A DNA stretch of 36,502 nt from the NCBI GenBank assembly GCA_018649665.1, contig JABIHL010000036.1, positions 1 to 36,502 on the forward strand. Direction: 5' to 3'. Within the stretch, counting starts at the first letter, position 1; each line of letters opens with the position of its first letter. The stretch is from Chloroflexota bacterium (GTDB taxonomy: Bacteria; Chloroflexota; Dehalococcoidia; Lucifugimonadales; Lucifugimonadaceae). The notes beneath the pieces are model-generated. The model ran no database searches, had not been told where the DNA came from, and was given only the letters and a program-made list of their open reading frames with translations. Shown piece by piece: positions 24,535 through 32,443 of this stretch. A program made the translations under genes and the position numbers.

Positions 24535-26423
24535 AGACCGGTGCCGTCGATTGTGTAGTCGTTGACGATTCGGCGAATGCCTTCCTTCACCTCTTCGTCG
24601 GTGAGGTTACGGGCGGAACGAATGAATTCATCGAAATCTTCCAACTTGGCTTTGCTCGGGCCAGTGTTGCGAACTAACAGGAGTTTTTCGTTCGAAGTTC
24701 CCCCGAGTTCTTCTTGGGACGACGACAGAATTTCGGTAAGTTTTTCACCGGTTTTTAGACCTGTGTATTCGACATCGATGTCTTTGTCGGGAACCATTCC
24801 AGAAAGTTCGATCATGGTCCTCGCTAGCGAGTCGATGCTTACCGGTGTTCCCATGTCGAGTAGATATATTTCTTGATTGTCGCCAATTGCTGCGGCGGTC
24901 AAGATTAGTCCGGCGGCTTCGTGGGCGGTCATGAAGTATCGTTCTGCGTCTGGATGGGTGACGGTTACAGGGCCACCTGATTCGATTTGCTGCTGGAAGA
25001 TTGGGATGACACTACCGTTGCTGCCGAGTACGTTGCCGAAACGTACCGCTGCGAAATGAGTGCTTTCATCGGCTCCAAGTTCCCGGATCGCAAGCTCTGC
25101 CATGCGTTTAGTGGCGCCCATGACGCTGGTTGGAGAAACGGCTTTATCTGTCGATACGAGTACGAATGTAGATGCGCCGCATTCACGTGCTGCACGTGCG
25201 ACGTTGAGTACGCCGCCGACGTTGTTGATGACGGCATCTGCCGGGGCGTCTTCCATCAGGTAAACGTGCTTGTGAGCGGCGGCATGTAGAACCACATCAA
25301 CCTTGTACGTGGTCATGATATTTCGGATTGAAACGGGATCTGTGACGTCGGCTATACGAGCGACAAGATCGATTTTGTCTTGTCCGCTTTCGCGTAGTTG
25401 AGCGCGGAGTTCGTACTCGAGTAGCACGAGCGGGTTTTCGGCACGGTCGATAAGAACGAGAGTTGCTGGTTCAAAGGCGATTACTCGACGGGCTAGTTCA
25501 GATCCGATCGTTCCGGCACCGCCAGTGATCATTACTGTTTTGCCAGTGAAGGTTGCGCGCAGTGCGGCTTCATCAAGATGGGTTTCTGGTCGGCCTAGAA
25601 GGTCGGCGACATCAACTCGCCTGAGTTTGGAAATTGAGACATTTCCTTCTAGCAGTTCTTCAGTACCGGGAAGAATTCTGAATTCGACGCGCGACTCACG
25701 GCACTTGTTGATGATCCTCGTTCGCTGTTCTGTTGTGGCTGCGGGAATTGCGATGACGACGAGATCTGCGTCGAATCGTTCCACCACCGCAGGAATATTG
25801 TCGATATTGCCGACGACTGGAACACCGATCAAACTTTGACCGATTTTAGATGGGTCATCATCGAGAATTGCGACCGGATTTAGTCTGAATTCGGGAGTGG
25901 ACTTTACTTGCGCGCAGAAGGCGGCACCAGCGTCACCTGCGCCGATGATCACTATTCGACGCTTAGGCGCTTGATCTCCGGCGTCTTTCATACGTTCACG
26001 ACCGACTCTTACGGCTGTTCTGAGACCGCCAGCGAGGAAGATGTGAACACCCCACTCGATGAGGTAGATGCTTCTCGGTATTTCGAGCGATTCGGCAAAT
26101 AATAGACCGAGCGTCGTGAACACGATAGTCGCTGCTGTCGTTGCTTTTACAACACCAATCAGGTCCGGTACAGACACGTATCGCCATAAGCCGGTGTGGG
26201 CTTTGAAGTAAACCAACGCGACAACTCTAAGAGCGACGAGAATCGATCCCCAAAATGCGAATGCTGAGTACGAGATACGGCTTTCGTCGAGATCGAGTCT
26301 TAGCAAGAGAGCGATATACAGCGCTGCTGCAGGGAGAATCGCTTGAACGGCGAGTCCTAGCAACATTCTTCTTCTGCGAGGAATGTTGGGGACTGCTCTT
26401 TGGATGGCTGCGTTTATCGACAT
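24531..26423 (-). CDS. Membrane-bound nucleotide-sugar 4,6-dehydratase, PglF/WbpM/CapD-like
   Basis: A full-length 630-residue member of the CapD/PglF/WbpM/FlaA1-like family, which converts UDP-GlcNAc to a 4-keto-6-deoxy sugar, the first step toward bacillosamine-, QuiNAc- or FucNAc-type sugars. Four hydrophobic helices lie in residues 20-135. A CoA-binding-like Rossmann domain with GAGDAG (161-166) follows, then the catalytic Polysacc_synt_2 domain with TGGAGTIGSE (300-309), STDKAVSP (424-431) and MGATK (435-439). The Met in place of the SDR tyrosine is normal for this large-form family. It lies 61 bp after the second Wzy_C/TPR gene. The DegT aminotransferase at 29246-30352 could act on its product. 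Confidence 0.92.
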   Translation of the reverse strand: MSINAAIQRAVPNIPRRRRMLLGLAVQAILPAAALYIALLLRLDLDESRISYSAFAFWGSILVALRVVALVYFKAHTGLWRYVSVPDLIGVVKATTAATIVFTTLGLLFAESLEIPRSIYLIEWGVHIFLAGGLRTAVRVGRERMKDAGDQAPKRRIVIIGAGDAGAAFCAQVKSTPEFRLNPVAILDDDPSKIGQSLIGVPVVGNIDNIPAVVERFDADLVVIAIPAATTEQRTRIINKCRESRVEFRILPGTEELLEGNVSISKLRRVDVADLLGRPETHLDEAALRATFTGKTVMITGGAGTIGSELARRVIAFEPATLVLIDRAENPLVLLEYELRAQLRESGQDKIDLVARIADVTDPVSIRNIMTTYKVDVVLHAAAHKHVYLMEDAPADAVINNVGGVLNVARAARECGASTFVLVSTDKAVSPTSVMGATKRMAELAIRELGADESTHFAAVRFGNVLGSNGSVIPIFQQQIESGGPVTVTHPDAERYFMTAHEAAGLILTAAAIGDNQEIYLLDMGTPVSIDSLARTMIELSGMVPDKDIDVEYTGLKTGEKLTEILSSSQEELGGTSNEKLLLVRNTGPSKAKLEDFDEFIRSARNLTDEEVKEGIRRIVNDYTIDGTGL

Positions 26424-26484
26424 GTTCGGTGTTGGTTTTTATTGATCGCTGATTTAATCACTAGCGAAGAATATCTGAAATCGC

Positions 26485-28503
26485 CTACTGTGCGAGGAAG
26501 TCCTTGAGGATTTGTAGTCGCTCTTGGGCGAGGGTATCCGACGGGATAATTTCGGTAAGATATTCGTAGAGTCGCACGGCTTCTTGTCGAAGCTCTGGGC
26601 GACCGGTATTTCCGGCTTCCCAGGCTGAGAACGCGAGTGCGTAGACGCTGTTCACTTCGAGAGGATTTGCCTCAAATGCCTTCAAGTCGTACTCGTACGC
26701 TTGAGATAGCGCTTCGATACGGGTTTGCTGGTTTTGAGTCGATGCGGCACGCCCGTGTTCGAGTTTTGCGAGATCGTTCCAATAACGGGGGGCATCAGGT
26801 GCGAGACGGGTGGCTTGTTCGAGTCGTTCAATCGCTTCATCAGCGGAGACTGTTGTTGGTCGGTATTGGAATGATGCCATCTGATTGGCGATCAGGTAGC
26901 TTGCTCCTTTGTCCCAAGCCAAAACTATTGATGCGAGCGCGATTATCGTTATACCTGCGTACGTCGAATATATTCGAACAGGCGACGGTTTCGTTGACGC
27001 AGCTACTTTGATTGCTTGCTGACTGGGTTTTATGAGCAGCGCAGCTAGGCTGCCAATGAGGATCCAGAACAGCAGGACTCCGCCTGTGGTCGGTGATCCA
27101 AACAGTTGCTCAACGAATCTCCCAGACAGGGCAGCACTGATTGTTACAGCGAGCCAAATGTTCGTGTTCGATGATGCGGCACGGCGGACGAGGATTATCG
27201 ATCCAACTGCAATTGAAAGCCAGAGGCTGATCCAGGTGGCGAGTCCGAGAAATCCTTGCTCGACCAATCGATTGATCGGGTCGTTGTGAGCTGCAGTTAG
27301 CCGACGTGTAAACGTTGTGTCGTCGGCAAAGTGTGTACCGGCGAATCGGAACATGTCAGTGCCGTAGCCGAATAACCAGCGAACGGCTTTCGGTGCACCA
27401 TTTGTATATGGCACGGGTTCACGATCAATCGCCATTTCTCCAGATAACTTCCAGTAGCGAATTCGTAAATCAAGCGTGTTTGTTCTTGAGACGTCGCTAA
27501 GTGGACTTGATGGGAGTGAGCTGGTTTCGTCAGACCCATCTGTTGTGGTGATGGAGCGTGCTTGAACTGTTGGGTCGATATTGACGGTCAGTGCTCCCAG
27601 CCCAATGAACGCTAGGACCAGTACCAGAGGAACGAAGTTGGATCGGATTTGTCGAGTGCTGGCAAGCATTACCAACGTGGCTATTCCGGCGACGAAAAGA
27701 CCTAGTATCGGGCCTCGGCTTCCGGTGGCGAAAAGGCTGAGCGAGAATACGTAAGAGGCAGTTGCAAGAGCTGCAATCCACCAGCGGTGATTGTCCTTTG
27801 ACGCTCGTTTATATCCGGTGATGAGAACTCCGAGAGTTATTGGGGCGAGAATGACCAACATTGCTCCGAAGAAAATTGGATTTCCGTTTGTTCCAGTAAG
27901 CTTCGAATTGTGCGTTGAGGATATGCCGAGCGGAGACCATCCGAAGAATTGAAATAACCCAACAAGGGCGGCAAGAACACCAGTCAGGGCTAAGGCGTTC
28001 CAAACGATTCGGCTGCTATTGATTTCATAGATAGAGACGAACGCACTAATAGACATGATTACGTACATCAGCGCCGTGAATTCACCGGCTTCGAATCCTG
28101 CTGGTACTCGCCCCCACCAACTTTGATGAGGAAGGATCGATAGCGAAGCTGAAATGATCGAAACCGTTGTAACTGCGGCTATCGAAGCGAGAATAGCTAG
28201 AGCTGGTTTATTGGCTTTGATCGCTTGAATTGATCGCGTGAACGGATTTTCTGCATAGCCGGTAAACGAGATCAATAGACGTGACAAAAGTACACCGGCT
28301 TGAATCGCGCCGAGCATCCTCAAGAAAGTTGTTTTGGGAGTCGAGGTGATGTCGACAAAGTTGCTCTCTGGGAGCACGACTAGCGATACGAGTACGATGG
28401 CGTTGAGCAGTACCCAAAGCTGAATTTTCGACAAAACCTGATCGAACGAAGTCAGGTCGAAATTCGACTTTGCTTTATTTCTGCGTGAACGTGAGCGTAC
28501 CAA
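26485..28503 (-). CDS. Wzy_C/O-antigen ligase-type membrane protein with C-terminal TPRs (copy 2)
   Basis: This 672-residue protein has the same architecture as the gene at 303-2633: about ten membrane helices in residues 25-490, the arginine motif GSRGP (261-265), the loop signature AAHNDPINRLVEQGFLG (404-420, His406-Asn407), a further helix near 515-535, and TPR-like repeats at about 555-672. Both proteins carry a matching motif at residues 185-193 (FQFFGWSPL here, AQHFGWDPI in the other), so they are diverged paralogs. It is probably a ligase, polymerase or O-oligosaccharyltransferase for undecaprenyl-linked glycan. The start is a TTG with no usable Shine-Dalgarno, and a long hairpin lies 12 nt upstream. 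Which paralog polymerises and which transfers cannot be said. Confidence 0.83.
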   Translation of the reverse strand: MVRSRSRRNKAKSNFDLTSFDQVLSKIQLWVLLNAIVLVSLVVLPESNFVDITSTPKTTFLRMLGAIQAGVLLSRLLISFTGYAENPFTRSIQAIKANKPALAILASIAAVTTVSIISASLSILPHQSWWGRVPAGFEAGEFTALMYVIMSISAFVSIYEINSSRIVWNALALTGVLAALVGLFQFFGWSPLGISSTHNSKLTGTNGNPIFFGAMLVILAPITLGVLITGYKRASKDNHRWWIAALATASYVFSLSLFATGSRGPILGLFVAGIATLVMLASTRQIRSNFVPLVLVLAFIGLGALTVNIDPTVQARSITTTDGSDETSSLPSSPLSDVSRTNTLDLRIRYWKLSGEMAIDREPVPYTNGAPKAVRWLFGYGTDMFRFAGTHFADDTTFTRRLTAAHNDPINRLVEQGFLGLATWISLWLSIAVGSIILVRRAASSNTNIWLAVTISAALSGRFVEQLFGSPTTGGVLLFWILIGSLAALLIKPSQQAIKVAASTKPSPVRIYSTYAGITIIALASIVLAWDKGASYLIANQMASFQYRPTTVSADEAIERLEQATRLAPDAPRYWNDLAKLEHGRAASTQNQQTRIEALSQAYEYDLKAFEANPLEVNSVYALAFSAWEAGNTGRPELRQEAVRLYEYLTEIIPSDTLAQERLQILKDFLAQ

Positions 28504-28514
28504 AGTAGGTTGGC

Positions 28515-28572
28515 GAGTCCTGAGATAACGTGTTGGAAGTTAATGGTTCCAATGTAGATTCTCTCAGGATTC
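28515..28572 (-). promoter_or_regulatory. Nested leader hairpin before the second Wzy_C/TPR gene
   Basis: Outer arms 28515-28525 and 28562-28572 pair at 10 of 11 positions (GAGTCCTGAGA with TCTCAGGATTC). Inner arms 28533-28538 and 28547-28552 (TTGGAA / TTCCAA) pair perfectly around an 8-base loop. In the minus-strand mRNA the structure ends 12 nt before the TTG start, and an AGGA sequence is held in the 3' arm. No U-tract follows, so it is not an intrinsic terminator. A translational control element or an operator in the divergent region is possible. The rest of the 240-bp gap (28504-28743) shows no clear promoter hexamers. Confidence 0.5.
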
Positions 28573-28743
28573 ATACTCTCTTTGTCAGTTCGGAACGAAA
28601 CGCATTCTTTGCAATTACGTATCGATCTTCATCGTATCCGTTGCGGATTCCCTGCTTCAGGTTCTGCGGGAATATGGCAAACTCGGGTGAGTTAGGTTTT
28701 ATGGTAGCTTCCTAGAACGAATTGCTAGTGAGACAAGAGTTCA

Positions 28744-29238
28744 ATGACTGATTCTCCCGAAACTATTCAAATTGAAAACGTAAAAGCGATCGCTTTTGAT
28801 TTCGATGGTGTGTTCACCGATAACCGCGTTTACGTGATGCAGAACGGCGAAGAGGCTGTCGTGTGCGATCGTTCGGACGGTATGGGTATTTCGATGTTGC
28901 GTGCTGCTGGCGTTCCGATGGTGATTATTAGTACGGAAATTAACCCTGTCGTCGCAGCACGTGGAGCCAAGCTGAGACTTAAGGTGCTGCAGGGAATCGA
29001 CGATAAACTGCCTACTCTAAAAAAATGGGCGAGCGATAATGATCTAGTGCTCGATCAACTAGCCTTCGTAGGGAACGACATCAATGACGTTGAATGCCTT
29101 GCGGGAGTCGGACTTGGCGTTGTCGTTGCTGATGCCTATCCGGTGGCTGTTGCGGCGTCGGATATGCGTTTGACCCAGAATGGTGGTCGTGGAGCAGTTC
29201 GAGAAATTGCCGATTTGTGGCTCGCCGCGAACAGTTGA
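28744..29238 (+). CDS. KdsC-like HAD phosphatase (nonulosonate or KDO phosphatase type)
   Basis: A compact 164-residue HAD phosphatase of the C0 type. Motif I is FDFDGVFTDN (18-27) with nucleophile Asp19 and Asp21. Motif II is Ser63/Thr64 in IISTE, the conserved lysine is Lys88 (GIDDK), and motifs III-IV read GNDINDVECL (110-119). It resembles KdsC and the C-terminal HAD domain fused to some NeuA proteins. Because NeuA in this window is single-domain, this protein may be the missing partner, for example removing the phosphate from a nonulosonic acid 9-phosphate. KDO-8-phosphate hydrolysis is the alternative, but no KdsA or KdsB is seen. It is a single plus-strand gene, with AAGAG 5-6 nt before ATG, converging on the aminotransferase gene 7 bp away. 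Confidence 0.87.
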   Translation: MTDSPETIQIENVKAIAFDFDGVFTDNRVYVMQNGEEAVVCDRSDGMGISMLRAAGVPMVIISTEINPVVAARGAKLRLKVLQGIDDKLPTLKKWASDNDLVLDQLAFVGNDINDVECLAGVGLGVVVADAYPVAVAASDMRLTQNGGRGAVREIADLWLAANS

Positions 29239-29245
29239 CCACCGG

Positions 29246-30352
29246 CTACCAGTTGAATGACGTGAGTGTTTCGCATATGTAATCGACATCGTCATCATCG
29301 AGTTCTGGGTACATTGGTAGCGATAAGGCTTCGTGGGAGAGTCGTTCCGATTCTGGGAAGGCATCGTTTTCGGTGATGTAGTCGGCGAATACCGGTACCT
29401 TGTGGAGCGGTGAAGCATAGTGGATCATCGTGCCTATTCCTGCCGCAGACAGGTGCTCGCGGAGGCGATCTCGATTTTCGCCCGCGGTCATAACGTACTT
29501 ATGGAACACGTGATGAGAGCCGGGGATTTCTAGGGGTGGCGTTGTCGATGAAATTTCATCTAGTACTGATGTGTAGCGCCTGGCGATATGTTGTCGACGT
29601 TTAGCCCACTCTTCGAGATGGTCGAGTTTAAATCCGACTATCCCTGCTTGGATCGAGGCGATCTGGGAGTTGTATCCGAGTTCCAGATACGTACGCGAAT
29701 CATCACGACCGTGGTATCGAAGACGTTTGATGCGTTCGGTGACAGCTGAATCGTTGGTGACGATTGCCCCTCCACTTCCGAATGCTCCTGCGACTTTCAT
29801 GGGATCGAAGCTGAGAGATGCCGCGAACGACTGCGCACCTGGTGATGAGCCGTTGAATGTTGCGCCGATGGCCTGAGCGGCATCTTCTATGAGAATGACA
29901 CCCTTCGCCCGGCATGCGTCGGCGAGCGGAGTGATATCGAATAACTGTCCATAGAGGTGGACCGCTATGACTGCTTGCACCGATCCAGAGTTAACGAGTT
30001 CGATGGTTTTCGTAATATCGGGTTGATAGTTCTCACCGGCATCGACAAAAACTGGTGTTGCTCCCGCTCGTATCACTGGTGACGCGGAAGCGACGAAGGT
30101 CATCGCCGGAACCGCAATTTTGTCGCCGGGTTTTATGCCAGCGGTGACAAGGGCGAAGAACAGGGCGTCGGTTGCTGATCCGACGGCTACTGCATGTTTC
30201 GTGCCCATAACTTCGCAAAGCTGGTTTTCGAGCTTAGCGACTTCAGGTCCTTGTAAAACTCGACCGTGAGAAAACACCTGTTCACACAAAGCCATGATGG
30301 TGTCTTTATGCTGCTCGAACTGGCGGTCTAGCCGCATAAACGGAATATTCAT
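29246..30352 (-). CDS. DegT/DnrJ/EryC1-family sugar aminotransferase
   Basis: A PLP-dependent aminotransferase of 368 residues, usually transferring an amino group from glutamate to a keto sugar nucleotide. The PLP lysine is Lys186 in SFDPMKVAGAFGSGGA (181-196). The cofactor-binding EDAAQAIGA (156-164), GSATDAL (58-64) and PAMTFVA (82-88) are all present, and substrate-end motifs around HHVFHKYV are typical of the family. The natural partner is the 4,6-dehydratase at 24531-26423, giving a 4-amino sugar as in bacillosamine or legionaminic acid synthesis; use of a 3-keto sugar cannot be excluded. It lies 36 nt after the SDR gene upstream, likely one operon. Start ATG. Confidence 0.9.
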   Translation of the reverse strand: MNIPFMRLDRQFEQHKDTIMALCEQVFSHGRVLQGPEVAKLENQLCEVMGTKHAVAVGSATDALFFALVTAGIKPGDKIAVPAMTFVASASPVIRAGATPVFVDAGENYQPDITKTIELVNSGSVQAVIAVHLYGQLFDITPLADACRAKGVILIEDAAQAIGATFNGSSPGAQSFAASLSFDPMKVAGAFGSGGAIVTNDSAVTERIKRLRYHGRDDSRTYLELGYNSQIASIQAGIVGFKLDHLEEWAKRRQHIARRYTSVLDEISSTTPPLEIPGSHHVFHKYVMTAGENRDRLREHLSAAGIGTMIHYASPLHKVPVFADYITENDAFPESERLSHEALSLPMYPELDDDDVDYICETLTSFNW

Positions 30353-30388
30353 TGGCTTTTTTGGCGGATTTACGTCGTGTATCAGTTA

Positions 30389-31354
30389 TTAGATCGGGTT
30401 GTGACGGAGATGCTCGATGTAAGCGGGCAGTGCTTGCTCGAGTCCTTGTTGTGGATTGAATCCGAGTAGCTCACGAGCCTTGGTTACGTCGAGGGTTCCG
30501 CGGGTTGGAATGTGAGCAGGAACTTCGCCGTATTCTACCTTCACATCGCCGATGGTTTCGCTGATTATCGAAACGGCTGTGGAGAGAGATTCAGATTTTC
30601 CGCGGGCGATGTTGAATGTCTCACCAGCGGCTGCCTCCGTGGTCGCGACTCGATAGATTCCGTTTGCCGTATCGTCGACGTAAGTGAAATCGAGCGCCAT
30701 GCTGCCGTCACCGTCAATGTGCAACGGCTTTCCGTTAAGTGCGCGGGTTATGAACTTGTAGAGCACTCGTTGGTTTCCGTCGAATGGGCCGTAAACGGCA
30801 GTTGGTCGCACTGTTCGGACGTCAATGCCGTATCGCTTGCGATAACCGGCGCTGATTATTTCACCAGCTAGTTTGATCGATCCATATATGTCTTTTGGAT
30901 CTTTCGGAGCATCCTCTGTGACGCTTGGCGTTTTGAAATCACCGTAGACCATGCTCGACGATGTGTACACGACTGGGCATGAGTGATCGAAGTCTCGTAC
31001 AACTTCGAGGATGTTTACAGTGCTTGTTAAGATCGACTCGAAGGCTTCTTCCGTCTGTTCGATTGCCACGTTTGCCAACGGCAATGCTGCCATGTGAACA
31101 ATCACATCAGGCTTGAATCGAGTCAACGCTCGGCGAAGATAGTCCTTGTTGAGTGTGTCGCCGGTTACTAGAGTGATATCGTCGATGATGTCGGCTAACC
31201 GAGCAAGTAAATTAATCGGCTTGGCCTGTGGGTCAGGAGCTACATATTGCTTGAACGAATCGAAAACGGTTACTTCGTAGTCTGCTGCGAGAAATTCTCT
31301 TACGACCCGCGATCCGATGAATCCAGCTCCACCGGTAATAAATACTTTCTGCAA
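30389..31354 (-). CDS. NAD-dependent sugar-nucleotide epimerase/dehydratase
   Basis: An extended SDR of 321 residues from the TTG at 31354. It has TGGAGFIG (7-14), Ser132-134 in YTSSSMVYG, the catalytic Tyr157 and Lys161 (YGSIK), and RPTAVYGP (183-190), as in UDP-glucose 4-epimerases and GDP- or dTDP-sugar dehydratases. The open frame runs on to an ATG at 31441, but those 29 extra residues (Cys/Arg/Ser-rich) do not look like protein. TTG at 31354 has AGGG just upstream and puts the Rossmann strand at residue 3, normal for the family. It probably acts with the aminotransferase downstream. The exact reaction is unclear. Confidence 0.85.
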   Translation of the reverse strand: MQKVFITGGAGFIGSRVVREFLAADYEVTVFDSFKQYVAPDPQAKPINLLARLADIIDDITLVTGDTLNKDYLRRALTRFKPDVIVHMAALPLANVAIEQTEEAFESILTSTVNILEVVRDFDHSCPVVYTSSSMVYGDFKTPSVTEDAPKDPKDIYGSIKLAGEIISAGYRKRYGIDVRTVRPTAVYGPFDGNQRVLYKFITRALNGKPLHIDGDGSMALDFTYVDDTANGIYRVATTEAAAGETFNIARGKSESLSTAVSIISETIGDVKVEYGEVPAHIPTRGTLDVTKARELLGFNPQQGLEQALPAYIEHLRHNPI

Positions 31355-31639
31355 TGAACCCTGATTTCTAATCGAACGATTTAAGCCGTAGCTCCGCCTG
31401 CTGCAATGCTGATATCCGCACTTTGAGTGCTTGCCAGTCAAATGATACCCATTGAGATTCGTACGGTGCGATAACCCTGTATTCCCGATTTCGTGACAAA
31501 ACGGTGATTTATAGCGTCGGCATCTGATTCACCAAATCGAGTAGTGTTGTCTCTGGTGGAACGGATATTGATCCAATCAAACCTACTAATCTTCAAAATT
31601 AGAAATTCTGGAATTAGGATCTTCAAAAATAATTAGACG
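31355..31639. promoter_or_regulatory. 285-bp divergent gap with a paired 10-bp direct repeat
   Basis: Between the divergent SDR and methyltransferase genes I see no gene. Near the plus-strand gene a perfect direct repeat ATCTTCAAAA occurs at 31589-31598 and 31619-31628, exactly 30 bp apart, in AT-rich DNA. AATAAT at 31628-31633 stands 6 nt before the ATG at 31640, where a -10 element would be placed for a leaderless transcript. No Shine-Dalgarno precedes that ATG. Short frames in this gap on the minus strand do not look coding. Confidence 0.35.
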
Positions 31640-32428
31640 ATGCGAGTAGATACAACTGGGTTGCCTGCCGATAACTGGCATCATTTTTTGCGTCTTAGAG
31701 ATCTGCGCCAGATACTGACGGAGATGCCTCTGGACGGAATTTCGCGTGTGCTCGAATTGGGTGCAGGCGACGGAGTTCAGACGGCGGTTCTTCGCTCCAT
31801 ATTTCCAGGGGTGGTTCCTGTAGATATCGCTCCATCGGGCGAAGTCGAGGGGATGGTCATCGCTGACGCTGCGAACCTGCCATTTGAAGATGGCTCGTTT
31901 GATCTGATTTTTTCTTCGAACGTCCTTGAGCACGTTGAACAGCTTGATGTGGCATTTTCTGAGATGAAACGAGTTCTGGCTCCCGGTGGAATCATGATTC
32001 ACTCGATGCCAACTGGAACGTGGAAATTCGTTCAACTGCTGCTGCGACCGATTGCTTCCGCGGTCAAGATCGTTCGACGACTAGTGCCGGGATTATCGAG
32101 CGGTGCAGGTCGCGCTCACGAGGGATCTCATGGTGCGCTTGAAGGTGTTCAGCAAAAGCGACGAACTATGCTTCAGAAAATTGTTGGATTGGTGATTCCG
32201 ACTGTCCATGGAGTGTCTGGCAATCACGTATCTGAGTTCTTCCAGTTCCGTCCGAAGTGGTGGAAGCGGCGGTTTGATGAAGCTGGCCTAGAGTGTGTTC
32301 GGTCATCACCATTGTTATTGCATTCACCCTATGACCTGTTGCCGTATCGATTTCTTGGAGTGCGTGACCTGCTTGGGCGCACCGGGTTGGCTTCGGTCGA
32401 TGTGTTTTGGCTTCGAGAGCGAAACTAA
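31640..32428 (+). CDS. Class I SAM-dependent methyltransferase
   Basis: A 262-residue Methyltransf_11-type protein. Motif I is VLELGAGDGVQ (37-47), with DAANLPFEDGSFDLIFSSN at about 76-94, VLEHVE (95-100) and the post-motif FSEMKRVLAPGG. A basic/hydrophobic region after residue 120 (FVQLLLRPIASAVKIVRRLV) may contact the membrane, as in methyltransferases that act on lipid-linked sugars. The ATG lacks a Shine-Dalgarno. It stands alone on the plus strand and converges with the RmlD-like gene 15 bp away. It is the sixth methyltransferase of the window; the acceptor is unknown. Confidence 0.84.
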   Translation: MRVDTTGLPADNWHHFLRLRDLRQILTEMPLDGISRVLELGAGDGVQTAVLRSIFPGVVPVDIAPSGEVEGMVIADAANLPFEDGSFDLIFSSNVLEHVEQLDVAFSEMKRVLAPGGIMIHSMPTGTWKFVQLLLRPIASAVKIVRRLVPGLSSGAGRAHEGSHGALEGVQQKRRTMLQKIVGLVIPTVHGVSGNHVSEFFQFRPKWWKRRFDEAGLECVRSSPLLLHSPYDLLPYRFLGVRDLLGRTGLASVDVFWLRERN

Positions 32429-32443
32429 ACGGCTGGTGAGCGA

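Noticed and set aside
303-28503. The two Wzy_C/TPR genes as a recent duplication
   Set aside because: They share architecture and short motifs only. Lengths (776 and 672) and most of the sequence differ, so they are old paralogs or separate acquisitions.
29240-29418. Alternative minus-strand frame over the end of the KdsC-like gene
   Set aside because: Its translation is shadow sequence of the phosphatase and aminotransferase genes, which both have complete family motifs.
31355-31441. 29-residue N-terminal extension of the epimerase from an ATG at 31441
   Set aside because: The extension is Cys/Arg/Ser-rich without family similarity. The TTG at 31354 has an AGGG site and places the Rossmann motif correctly.
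31438-31626. Small minus-strand frame of 62 codons in the divergent gap
   Set aside because: No family similarity and no ribosome site. It lies in AT-rich promoter-like DNA.
31586-32035. 149-codon minus-strand frame opposite the methyltransferase start
   Set aside because: It is mostly antisense to the methyltransferase gene, and its product is rich in Arg, His, Ser and Asn with no recognisable domain.
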